24,939 nt of DNA, from the NCBI GenBank assembly GCA_903929895.1, contig CAIYWM010000177.1, positions 1-24,939 on the forward strand. The letters are read 5' to 3'. Positions 17,261 through 23,996 of the stretch are shown here, piece after piece. A program made the translations under genes and the position numbers. How positions within the stretch are numbered: the first letter of the stretch is position 1; each line of letters opens with the position of its first letter. Origin of the DNA: an uncultured Alphaproteobacteria bacterium. GTDB taxonomy: Bacteria > Pseudomonadota > Alphaproteobacteria > Reyranellales > Reyranellaceae. A model generated the notes under the pieces. That model saw only the letters and a program-made list of their open reading frames with translations. It was not told where the DNA came from and ran no database searches.

Positions 17261-18427
17261 ATGGATTTCGCCTTCTCCGAAGACCAGCTCGCCATCAAGG
17301 ACAGTGTCGCCAAGCTGTGCGCCGGCTTCGACGAAAAGTACTGGCTGAAGAAGGACAAGGAAGGCGGCTTCCCGGAGGATTTCTACCGCACGATGGCCGA
17401 CGCCGGGTGGCTGGGCATCGCGATGCCCGAGGAATATGGCGGCTCGGGCCTCGGCATCACCGAGGCCTCGATCATGATGCAAGCGGTGGCCGAGTCGGGC
17501 GCGGCGCTGCAGGGCGCCTCGGCGATCCATCTCAACGTGTTCGGCCCCAACCCCATCGTGGTGTTCGGCACCGAGGAGCAGAAGAAGCGCATCCTGCCCG
17601 ACATCATCAAGGGCAAGGTGAAGGGCTGCTTCGCGGTCACCGAGCCTGATGCCGGCCTCAACACCACGGCGCTGGAAACCAAGGCCGAGCGTGACGGCAA
17701 CGGCTATGTCGTCCACGGCAAGAAGACCTGGACCACGACGGCGCAGGTCGCCGACAAGTTGCTGCTGATCGCCCGCACGACGCCGAAGGAGAAGTGCAAG
17801 CGGCCGACCGACGGGCTGTCGCTCTTCTACACCGACTTCGACCGCAGCAAGATCGAGGTGCGCGAGATCGAGAAGATGGGCCGCAAGGCGATCGACACCA
17901 ACCAGGTGTTCATCGACGGCCTGAAGGTGCCGCTCGAGGACCGCATCGGCGAGGAGGGCAAGGGCTTCCACTACCTGCTGCACGGTCTCAATCCCGAGCG
18001 CATCCTGATCGCCGCCGAGGCGATCGGCATCGGCAAGGTCGCTCTGGCCAAGGCGACGCAGTACGCCAAGGAGCGCGTGGTGTTCGGCCGGCCGATCGGC
18101 AAGAACCAGGCGATCCAGCACCCGCTGGCCGAGAGCTGGATGCAGCTCGAGGCGGCCAACCTGCTGACCTTCAAGGCGGCCTGGCTGTACGACAACGGCA
18201 AGGAGTGCGGCGCCGAAGCCAATTCGGCCAAGTATCTCGGCGCCCGCTCGGCCTACGATGCCTGCGAGCGCGCGATCCTGACCCATGGCGGCTACGGCTA
18301 CGCCAAGGAGTTCCACGTCGAGCGCTTCCTGCGCGAGGTCATGATCGCCCGCATCGCCCCGGTCAGCGAGCAGCTCATCCTGTGCTACGTCGCCGAACGG
18401 GTGCTGGGACTGCCGAAAAGCTACTGA
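17261..18427 (+). CDS. acyl-CoA dehydrogenase (catalytic Glu in isovaleryl-type position)
   Basis: A 388-residue acyl-CoA dehydrogenase of normal length. The N-terminal helical domain is followed by CFAVTEPDAGLNTTALETKA at 123-142 and GKKTWTTTAQVADKLLLIAR (FAD/substrate contacts). The C-terminal helices include FGRPIGKNQAIQHPLA (275-290). At the position of the medium-chain YEGT motif the chain reads IAPVSEQ, with no acid at the aligned site. Instead Glu246 in GLNPERILIA aligns with the catalytic Glu of isovaleryl-CoA and long-chain enzymes (GLDLERLVLA). A branched or short acyl-CoA substrate is therefore plausible. The chain ends VLGLPKSY. It starts ten bases after the hydrolase stop with a weak AGGA; coexpression is likely. 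Confidence 0.94.
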   Translation: MDFAFSEDQLAIKDSVAKLCAGFDEKYWLKKDKEGGFPEDFYRTMADAGWLGIAMPEEYGGSGLGITEASIMMQAVAESGAALQGASAIHLNVFGPNPIVVFGTEEQKKRILPDIIKGKVKGCFAVTEPDAGLNTTALETKAERDGNGYVVHGKKTWTTTAQVADKLLLIARTTPKEKCKRPTDGLSLFYTDFDRSKIEVREIEKMGRKAIDTNQVFIDGLKVPLEDRIGEEGKGFHYLLHGLNPERILIAAEAIGIGKVALAKATQYAKERVVFGRPIGKNQAIQHPLAESWMQLEAANLLTFKAAWLYDNGKECGAEANSAKYLGARSAYDACERAILTHGGYGYAKEFHVERFLREVMIARIAPVSEQLILCYVAERVLGLPKSY

Positions 18428-18467
18428 CCGGCCCGGACTGAGGCGGAAACGGGGCAGGTGCAGACGA

Positions 18468-18483
18468 TTGTATCGTTTGTATC
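18468..18483. repeat. direct repeat TTGTATC-GT-TTGTATC
   Basis: Two exact TTGTATC heptamers (18468-18474 and 18477-18483), nine bases apart, in the otherwise featureless 125-base spacer before the first small secreted protein gene. The near-helical spacing could mark a regulator site, but two copies alone are weak evidence. Confidence 0.3.
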
Positions 18484-18552
18484 CGCAACCCGTTGGCGAT
18501 TCGGGACGTTTATCCAGTACCTGATCGCAACCAATTCACCGGAGCCGTCCAA

Positions 18553-18936
18553 ATGACTCGCAACCAGCTGAATGCCGGTCTTGCGCTGGGAAGCGTGTTC
18601 CTCATGGCAGGCATCGTGGTCCTCGCCCCGCCGGTTCCGCCGGCATCGGCCCAGAGCCAGGCCGAGCGGATCTGCCGTGAGCAGGGCATCACCCCGAAAA
18701 CGGAAGGCTATGAATACTGCCTGTCACAGGCGACACGCGCCCTGGAATGGGGCAAGCCGGAGATCGCCTACACGATGGCACGCGTAACCGCGGCTGCGCG
18801 CGACTCCTGCCTCCAGGAGGGCTTGTCGCCGACAACCTCCGGCTACAAGAACTGTATGGAGCGCGAAACCCACGCCCGTCGCCTGCTCATGTTCACCGAT
18901 GTGCCCCAGTACGACCGGGATATCGCCCACCAGTAG
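18553..18936 (+). CDS. small secreted protein with two CX14C modules
   Basis: I do not recognise a named family. The 127-residue product has a Sec signal peptide: an Arg-containing n-region, a hydrophobic stretch at about 9-27, and likely cleavage after Ala33 in ASA-QSQ. It is therefore periplasmic or extracellular. The mature part contains two similar modules, C41-REQGITP...GYEY-C56 and C86-LQEGLSP...GYKN-C101. Each has exactly 14 residues between the cysteines and shares G-[IL]-x-P-x-T-x-G-Y-x-x-C. The pattern points to an internal duplication and probable disulfide-stapled helical turns. The ATG at 18553 was chosen because GGAG lies about eight bases upstream and the signal peptide starts there; an in-frame ATG at 18493 would precede it by 20 non-signal residues. 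A paralogue lies 63 bases downstream. Confidence 0.8.
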   Translation: MTRNQLNAGLALGSVFLMAGIVVLAPPVPPASAQSQAERICREQGITPKTEGYEYCLSQATRALEWGKPEIAYTMARVTAAARDSCLQEGLSPTTSGYKNCMERETHARRLLMFTDVPQYDRDIAHQ

Positions 18937-18999
18937 CCGGTTGGGCTCCGCGGCGACGATTGCGCGACCATCGGCGTTCCTGAAGACAAGGAGGATGCG

Positions 19000-19347
19000 A
19001 TGCATCGGTCGAATGCGGGCTTCATGGCCATGGGCGCTGCCTTAGCGCTCGCGACTTTCGCGCCCCAGGTTCAGGCCCAGTCCGGTCACACCCTGGCGAT
19101 CGCCGAGAAAGCCTGCCTGGACCAGGGCATCAAGCCTCGTTCGACCGCCTTCGAGAAATGCGTCGATCGCGTCGCCGATGCCTACGACCGCACCGGTCAG
19201 ATGCCGAAGGTGACATGGCCCACCGCATCGATCGGGCACGAGGGATTCGACGCCCCTCCATTGCATGACCCTCGGATAACCGCAGGGCGGACCGTTCACA
19301 GAGCTGACTTCACGACTGATCTGCCATTCCTGTCGCGGTCGGCGTAG
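19000..19347 (+). CDS. small secreted protein with one CX14C module
   Basis: This 115-residue paralogue of the preceding gene is also of unknown function. The signal peptide covers residues 1-26 (hydrophobic MAMGAALALATF, cleavage after VQA). The mature part has one module, C39-LDQGIKP...AFEK-C54, with the same 14-residue spacing and G-I-x-P pattern as its neighbour. The remaining 60 residues are polar, without further cysteines or recognisable motifs. The ATG at 19000 has a perfect AGGAGG five bases upstream, which suggests strong translation. It is followed by the epoxide-hydrolase-like gene after only nine bases, so a shared transcript is likely. Confidence 0.82.
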   Translation: MHRSNAGFMAMGAALALATFAPQVQAQSGHTLAIAEKACLDQGIKPRSTAFEKCVDRVADAYDRTGQMPKVTWPTASIGHEGFDAPPLHDPRITAGRTVHRADFTTDLPFLSRSA

Positions 19348-19356
19348 GCTCGCCCC

Positions 19357-20499
19357 ATGCAACCGCTCCCCGCTTCCGTCCTCCCCGCCGGCGTTCGCGC
19401 CCGCATCCTGCCCGGCATCAACGGCCTCGACATTCACGTGCTCGAAGCCGGCTTCGACAAGAAGGCGCCGGCCGTGATGCTGTTCCACGGCTTCCCCGAG
19501 ATCGCCTACAGCTGGCGCAAGGTCATGCCGGCACTCGCCGACGCGGGCTATCACGTCATCGCACCCGACCTGCGCGGCTATGGCCGCACCACGGGCTGGA
19601 GCGCCGACTTCGATGCCGACCAGATCGGCTTCCGCTTCACCAACCTTCTGCGCGACGCGGTCGGCGTGCTGTATGCGCTCGGCCATCGCACCGCCGAGGC
19701 CGCGGTCGGGCATGATTTCGGCTCCTCGGTCGCCTCCTACGCCTCGCTGGTGCGGCCCGACATCTTCAAGCGCATGGTGCTGATGAGCGCGCCTTTTTCG
19801 GGCCCCTCATCCGTGCCCTTCGACACGGCCGGCAAGCCTGCTTCGCCCAAGGCACCGGACGTCCATGCCGCGCTGGCGGCGCTGCCGCGCCCGCGCAAGC
19901 ATTACCAGTGGTACCAGTCGACGCGCGAAGCCAACGAGGAGCAATGGCACGCCAAGCAGGGGCTGCACAGTTTCCTGCGCGCCTACTATCACTACAAGAG
20001 CGCCGACTGGAAGGCGAACAAGCCCTACGAGCTGAAGGGCTGGACCGCCGAGGAACTGGCGAAGATGCCGACCTACTACATCATGGATCTTGCCGAAGGC
20101 ATGGCCGAGACGGTCGCCAAGGAGATGCCCACGGCCGAGGAGATCGCGGCCGCCAAGTGGCTCACCGACGACGAGCTCGCGGTCTATGCCGGCGAGTATG
20201 AGCGCACCGGCTTCCAGGGCGGCCTCAACTGGTATCGCGCCCGCACCAGCGGCCGCGTGACGCCGGAACTCGAGATCTTTACCGGCCGCACCGTCGACCA
20301 ACCTTCGACCTTCATCTCGGGCAAGAGCGACTGGGGCAACTACCAGTCGCCCGGCGCGCTGGAGAAGATGCAGAAGAGCGCCTGCACCAACATGAAGGAA
20401 ATCCACCTGATCGAAGGCGCCGGCCACTGGGTGCAGCAGGAACAGGCGGCCGAAGTGAGCCGTCTGCTGATCAAGTTCCTGAAGGAGACGAACGCCTGA
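19357..20499 (+). CDS. epoxide hydrolase-like alpha/beta hydrolase
   Basis: A 380-residue alpha/beta hydrolase of the epoxide-hydrolase branch. HGFP (44-47) forms the oxyanion hole, and GHDFGS places the nucleophile Asp120. The charge relay would be Asp325 (SGKSDWGNYQ) and His357 (GAGHWVQQEQ). The cap domain, about residues 150-290, has the usual ring-opening tyrosine context YERTGFQGGLNWYR (Tyr281) and a candidate second tyrosine at 183 or 186. With an Asp nucleophile it should open epoxides to diols or dehalogenate; esterase activity is unlikely. The cap is somewhat larger than in typical bacterial enzymes of about 300-330 residues. No signal peptide. The start ATG 19357 has only a weak upstream AGG. 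Its final codons carry the Shine-Dalgarno sequence of the GNAT gene, which overlaps its stop. Confidence 0.9.
   Translation: MQPLPASVLPAGVRARILPGINGLDIHVLEAGFDKKAPAVMLFHGFPEIAYSWRKVMPALADAGYHVIAPDLRGYGRTTGWSADFDADQIGFRFTNLLRDAVGVLYALGHRTAEAAVGHDFGSSVASYASLVRPDIFKRMVLMSAPFSGPSSVPFDTAGKPASPKAPDVHAALAALPRPRKHYQWYQSTREANEEQWHAKQGLHSFLRAYYHYKSADWKANKPYELKGWTAEELAKMPTYYIMDLAEGMAETVAKEMPTAEEIAAAKWLTDDELAVYAGEYERTGFQGGLNWYRARTSGRVTPELEIFTGRTVDQPSTFISGKSDWGNYQSPGALEKMQKSACTNMKEIHLIEGAGHWVQQEQAAEVSRLLIKFLKETNA
20481..20498 (+). promoter_or_regulatory. Shine-Dalgarno and CTG start of the GNAT gene
   Basis: GAAGGAG (20481-20487) lies inside the end of the epoxide-hydrolase gene, eight bases before CTG 20496-20498. 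CTG overlaps the TGA stop as CTGA, the same geometry as the ATGA overlaps elsewhere in this window. No ATG, GTG or TTG lies in frame within about 70 bases upstream or before residue 55. Confidence 0.7.
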
Positions 20500-20978
20500 C
20501 CGAACTGGCCAGCGTTTCACCCGGCGACGAGGCCGCAATCCTCGCGCTCAACAACGAACATGCCGTCGAGCTCTCCTGGCTCGACGCCTCGCGGCTGCGG
20601 CATCTTCTTGGTCAGGCCTTCCACGTACGGAGCGCCGGCAACGTCGCCGCCTTCCTCATGGCCTTCGACCACGACGCCGATTACGACAGTCCGAACTACC
20701 TCTGGTTCCGCGCACGCTATCCGCGCTTCGTCTATGTCGATCGCATCGTCGTCGCTCCGGCCATGCGCAAGCGCGGCCTGGCGAACCGCCTGTACGAGGA
20801 CCTGTTTCAGGCAGCCCGTCTCGCCGGCCACGACCGCGTCGTGTGCGAAGTGAACTCCGACCCGCCCAATCCGGCCTCCGATGCCTTCCATACAGCCCTC
20901 GGCTTCGTCGAGGTCGGACACGCATCCATACATGGCGGCACCAAGACCGTCCGCTATCTCGCCCGTCCCCTCCTCTAG
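20496..20978 (+). CDS. GNAT-family N-acetyltransferase, apparent CTG start
   Basis: The 160-residue product has GNAT order: a first strand and helices (ASVSPGDEAAILALNNEH, SWLD), a strand FHVRSAGNVAAFLMAF, then VDRIVVAPAMRKRGLA at 81-96. In the last, R91-K-R-G94-L-A96 is the acetyl-CoA pyrophosphate loop. It is followed by VVCEVN (115-120) and the ALGFVEVG C-terminal strand (134-141). Starting at the first ATG (20658, residue 55) would delete the N-terminal strands of the fold, so the start must be upstream. The only NTG with a ribosome site is CTG 20496, overlapping the epoxide-hydrolase stop. The substrate is unknown. The TAG stop shares CTAG (20975-20978) with the convergent HAD gene. Confidence 0.82.
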   Translation: MTELASVSPGDEAAILALNNEHAVELSWLDASRLRHLLGQAFHVRSAGNVAAFLMAFDHDADYDSPNYLWFRARYPRFVYVDRIVVAPAMRKRGLANRLYEDLFQAARLAGHDRVVCEVNSDPPNPASDAFHTALGFVEVGHASIHGGTKTVRYLARPLL

Positions 20979-21703
20979 GCGCCCAGCGCCTCCGCAAGCG
21001 CGACGAAGTCGGTCGCAAAGACGTCGAACCAGGGTTCGGGCGCAACGTCGGGCCGGACGTCCGGGCCGAATTCCAGCGGGCGCGCCACGAAGGCCGTGCG
21101 CATGCCGAAGGCACGCGCCGCCTTCAGATCGTATTTGTGACAGGCCACCATCATGATCTCGTCGGGCTGGTAGCCGAGAATATCGACCGCGAGCTGGTAG
21201 ACGGACGGCGACGGCTTGTAGCTCCGCGCCAGTTCCGCCGTCAGGACGGCATCGAAGGGCAGCCCCGCATGCTTGGCCACGGCGACCATGGTCCTCATGA
21301 CGGCATTGGAAAGGGTCGAGATGACGAAGCGCCGGCGCAGCCGCGCGAGCCCCTCCACACTGTCAGGCCAGGGATCGAGACGGGCCCACACCTGGTTCAG
21401 CTCGTCGCGCTCCGCCACGGTGAAGGCCGCCGACAGGCCGTGTTGCTGCAGCAGCTCATCCAGCGTCTCGCGATAGATGCGATCCACCCTGAGCCACGGC
21501 CGCTGCCCGGCGATGATCTGGTCCAAGACGGTGCGATAGAGCTGGCGCCAATCGGCCGACAGGAGGCCCCAGTCGATCTCGAGTCGCTTGGCGCGGTTGA
21601 CCGCGGCCCCCATGCGCAGGAGTGGCCCGCAGAAATCGGCACAGGTGCCCTGGACGTCGAAGGTGAGCGCCCGAACCTTCGCCAGTGATGCTGCCTGCGC
21701 CAT
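20975..21703 (-). CDS. HAD hydrolase, haloacid dehalogenase type II-like
   Basis: A 242-residue HAD-superfamily protein. Motif I is LTFDVQGTCADF with nucleophile Asp16; the family usually has an aromatic residue (F/Y) where this has Gln18. Motif II is ISTLSNA (Ser129-Thr130), motif III Lys163 in SYKPSPSVYQ, and motif IV CHKYDLKAARAFG with Asp192. The helical cap between residues 25 and 110 matches the type II 2-haloacid dehalogenase layout, and the length is normal. Enzymes of this type hydrolyse L-2-haloacids to 2-hydroxyacids through an aspartyl ester, but relatives act on phosphate esters, so activity is not certain. The ATG at 21703 has a G-rich ribosome site (AAGGGGG) about nine bases upstream. 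It is divergent from the DHA2 transporter. Confidence 0.88.
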   Translation of the reverse strand: MAQAASLAKVRALTFDVQGTCADFCGPLLRMGAAVNRAKRLEIDWGLLSADWRQLYRTVLDQIIAGQRPWLRVDRIYRETLDELLQQHGLSAAFTVAERDELNQVWARLDPWPDSVEGLARLRRRFVISTLSNAVMRTMVAVAKHAGLPFDAVLTAELARSYKPSPSVYQLAVDILGYQPDEIMMVACHKYDLKAARAFGMRTAFVARPLEFGPDVRPDVAPEPWFDVFATDFVALAEALGA

Positions 21704-21828
21704 GGATCAATGCCCCCTTCCCGCCGAGCATCGCGCATGAATTCGACTGGCGTCAAACGAGCGCCGCGCGATACCGTGGCTGACGCCGTCATGTCGCGTC
21801 GGCGGGCCGCTCACGATGGGAGTCAGTC
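21704..21828. promoter_or_regulatory. divergent spacer between HAD gene and DHA2 transporter, with SD for a CTG start
   Basis: 125 bases hold the promoters of both genes. A stop (TGA 21781-21783) closes the transporter frame upstream. GGGAG at 21818-21822, six bases before CTG 21829, is the only convincing ribosome site for the transporter. On the minus strand TTGACG occurs near 21770, but no good -10 follows at 16-18 bases. Confidence 0.5.
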
Positions 21829-23352
21829 CTGACCGATGCTTCACCGGGTCCCCTCTCGATCAGGACGCTGCGCGCGGCCCTGACCGAGGGGCGCGAGCCT
21901 CCGCCGCTCCAGGCGATCGCCCGCCTGCCCTCCTACCGCTGGTTCGTCGTCGCAACGGTCTGCATCGGCGCGTGCATGGGCCAGATCGATGCCAGCATGA
22001 CTCAGGTGCTTCTGCCGCGGCTCGAAGTCGAATTCGGCGCGCGCCTCAGCAGCGTGAGCTGGGTCGCGGTCGCCTATCTGCTGGCCATGGCATCGTTCAC
22101 GCCGATCTTCGGGCGGCTGGCCGACATGGTCGGCCGCAAGCTGCTGTATCTCGGCGGCTTCTTCCTCTTCATCGTCGGCTCAGGCCTGTGCGGTTTTGCG
22201 ACCGATCTCCCGATGCTGATCTTCTTCCGCATCCTGCAGAGCATCGGCGCCGCACTGCTGACGTCGAACAGCATCGCCATCATCGTCATGGCGACCGGTG
22301 AGAAGGAACGCGGGCGCGGCCTCGGCCTGCAATCGGCGGCACAGGCCATCGGCCTCGGCGCCGGGCCGGCCGTCGGCGGCCTGATTCTCGACACGCTGGG
22401 CTGGCAGTGGGCCTTCTGGATCAACGTGCCGATGGGCCTGGCCGGCGTGATCCTGGGCTGGCTGCTTCTTCCCCAGACCAAGGCGTTGCCGGCAACCGGT
22501 CGCTTCGACTGGTACGGCGCGCTCCTGATCGCACCGGCCCTGACGGCGGTCGTGGCGGCCCTGAACGAGGGCCATGCCTGGGGATTTACGTCACCGGCCC
22601 TGATCGGCTGCGTAGCATTCGGAATCGTCTTCCTCGTGCTCTTCGTCCGCGCCGAGCGCCGGGCCGTGACACCGCTGCTCGACCTGCATCTTCTGGGCAG
22701 GCGCGCTTTCCTGCTCGGCAACGCCGCGAACTTCCTGTCCTACGCCGTGCTGTTCGGGGTGTTCTTCCTCATCCCGTTTGCGCTCGTGCGCATCTATGAC
22801 GATTCCGCCCTGGCGGCCGGTCTCCGGCTGTCGATCCTGCCGGTGATGCTGGGACTGCTGGCGCCGGTCGGCGGTGCCCTCTATGACCGCTTCGGCGCCC
22901 GGGCGCCCACCTTCTGCGGCATGCTGATCTGCATCGCGAGCCTCGCGACGATCCATGTCTTCCTTGACGGGTCGGCCGCGAACCTGCCGCTGGTGACGCT
23001 GGCCCTGGCGCTCTTCGGCGTTGGACAGGGCCTGTTCATCTCTCCGAACACCAGCGCGATCATGGCGACGGCGCCGCCCGAGCAGACGGGCCAGGCGGGA
23101 AGTGTGCTGAACCTGGTGCGCCTGATCGGCATGAGCGCCGGCATCGCGGGCGCCTCGACGCTTTTCGCGCTGGGGCTGGGAGATACCGGCGGCAGCACGC
23201 TCAACGTTCCAACATCGTCGCTGGTGGCGTCCTGCCGCGGCGTGATCCTGCTGCTCGCCGGCCTGGCGGCGCTGGCGGGCCTGATCTCGCTGATCCGGCC
23301 CCCCGGCGTCGCGGGACGCGACGCCGGCGTTCGAGATCCAATCGTCGAGTGA
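21829..23352 (+). CDS. MFS transporter, DHA2 (EmrB/QacA) type, apparent CTG start
   Basis: This inner-membrane drug:proton antiporter-type protein of about 507 residues has 13-14 hydrophobic segments. MFS motif A, GRLADMVGRK, lies between the second and third segments. Motif C, the antiporter motif, reads GLGAGPAVGGLILDTLGWQW and is followed by FWINVPMGL, the DHA2 pattern. Asp54 in the first segment (GQIDASMTQ) corresponds to the conserved membrane-embedded acid of this family. The first in-frame ATG (21976) lies inside the first membrane segment (FVVATVCIGACMGQIDAS), so it cannot be the start. Between the upstream stop at 21781 and that ATG there is no GTG or TTG; CTG 21829 has GGGAG six bases upstream. 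Substrate unknown. Its TGA abuts the stop of wrbA. Confidence 0.85.
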   Translation: MTDASPGPLSIRTLRAALTEGREPPPLQAIARLPSYRWFVVATVCIGACMGQIDASMTQVLLPRLEVEFGARLSSVSWVAVAYLLAMASFTPIFGRLADMVGRKLLYLGGFFLFIVGSGLCGFATDLPMLIFFRILQSIGAALLTSNSIAIIVMATGEKERGRGLGLQSAAQAIGLGAGPAVGGLILDTLGWQWAFWINVPMGLAGVILGWLLLPQTKALPATGRFDWYGALLIAPALTAVVAALNEGHAWGFTSPALIGCVAFGIVFLVLFVRAERRAVTPLLDLHLLGRRAFLLGNAANFLSYAVLFGVFFLIPFALVRIYDDSALAAGLRLSILPVMLGLLAPVGGALYDRFGARAPTFCGMLICIASLATIHVFLDGSAANLPLVTLALALFGVGQGLFISPNTSAIMATAPPEQTGQAGSVLNLVRLIGMSAGIAGASTLFALGLGDTGGSTLNVPTSSLVASCRGVILLLAGLAALAGLISLIRPPGVAGRDAGVRDPIVE

Positions 23353-23952
23353 TCAGGCGGCGAGCTTCTTCGCCGTCTCCGCGATCCGGCGGCCCTGGTA
23401 GCGGGCGCCGACCAGCTCGTTCTCCGACGGCTGGCGCTGGCCGGTGCCGCCGGCGATCGTGGTGGCGCCATAGGGGCTGCCGCCGGTGATCTCGTCGATC
23501 GTCATCTGGCCGGCATGACCATAGTCGAGACCGACCACCACCATGCCGAAGTGCAGCAGGTTGGTGATGATGGAGAAGAGCGTCGTCTCCTGGCCGCCAT
23601 GCTGGGTCGCCGTCGAGGTGAAGGCGCCGCCGACCTTGCCGTTCAGGGCGCCCTTGGCCCACAGGCCGCCGGCCTGGTCTAGGAAGCTCGCCATCTGCGA
23701 GGACATGCGGCCAAAGCGCGTGCCGGTGCCGACGATCACCGCGTCGTAGTCGGCGAGATCCTCGACCTTGGCGATCGGGGCCTTCTGGTCGAGCTTGAAG
23801 TGCGCGGCCTTGGCCACCGCTTCCGGCACGGTCTCGGGAACGCGCTTGATGTCGACCTGGGCGCCCGCCTCGCGCGCGCCGGCAGCGACCGCCTCCGCCA
23901 TCGTCTCGATGTGGCCGTAGGTCGAATAGTAGAGAACGAGAACCTTGGTCAT
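23353..23952 (-). CDS. wrbA: NAD(P)H:quinone oxidoreductase WrbA
   Basis: A 199-residue flavodoxin-like protein of typical WrbA length. [12 protein letters not shown] at 8-19 is the FMN-phosphate loop, [13 protein letters not shown] near 75-87 and [14 protein letters not shown] near 111-124 contact the isoalloxazine ring, and [13 protein letters not shown] near 157-169 is the WrbA-specific C-terminal loop. It reduces quinones by two electrons with NAD(P)H, protecting against redox cycling, as a cytoplasmic tetramer. The ATG at 23952 has TGGAG about six bases upstream. It follows the pirin gene by 44 bases on the same strand, so the two are probably one transcript. Its stop TCA/TGA abuts the transporter stop, forming TGATCA (23350-23355). 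Confidence 0.96.
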   Translation of the reverse strand: MTKVLVLYYSTYGHIETMAEAVAAGAREAGAQVDIKRVPETVPEAVAKAAHFKLDQKAPIAKVEDLADYDAVIVGTGTRFGRMSSQMASFLDQAGGLWAKGALNGKVGGAFTSTATQHGGQETTLFSIITNLLHFGMVVVGLDYGHAGQMTIDEITGGSPYGATTIAGGTGQRQPSENELVGARYQGRRIAETAKKLAA

Positions 23953-23996
23953 GATTGTCTCCAGTCGTCGGTTGAGGTTGAAGGAAAAGAGAAACG

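Noticed and set aside
21816..22301. Open frame beginning at ATG 21816 as an alternative gene start in front of the DHA2 transporter.
   Set aside because: It is in another frame and its translation is polar, Arg/Gly-rich and not membrane-like; it would matter only if a frameshift error exists in this sequence.
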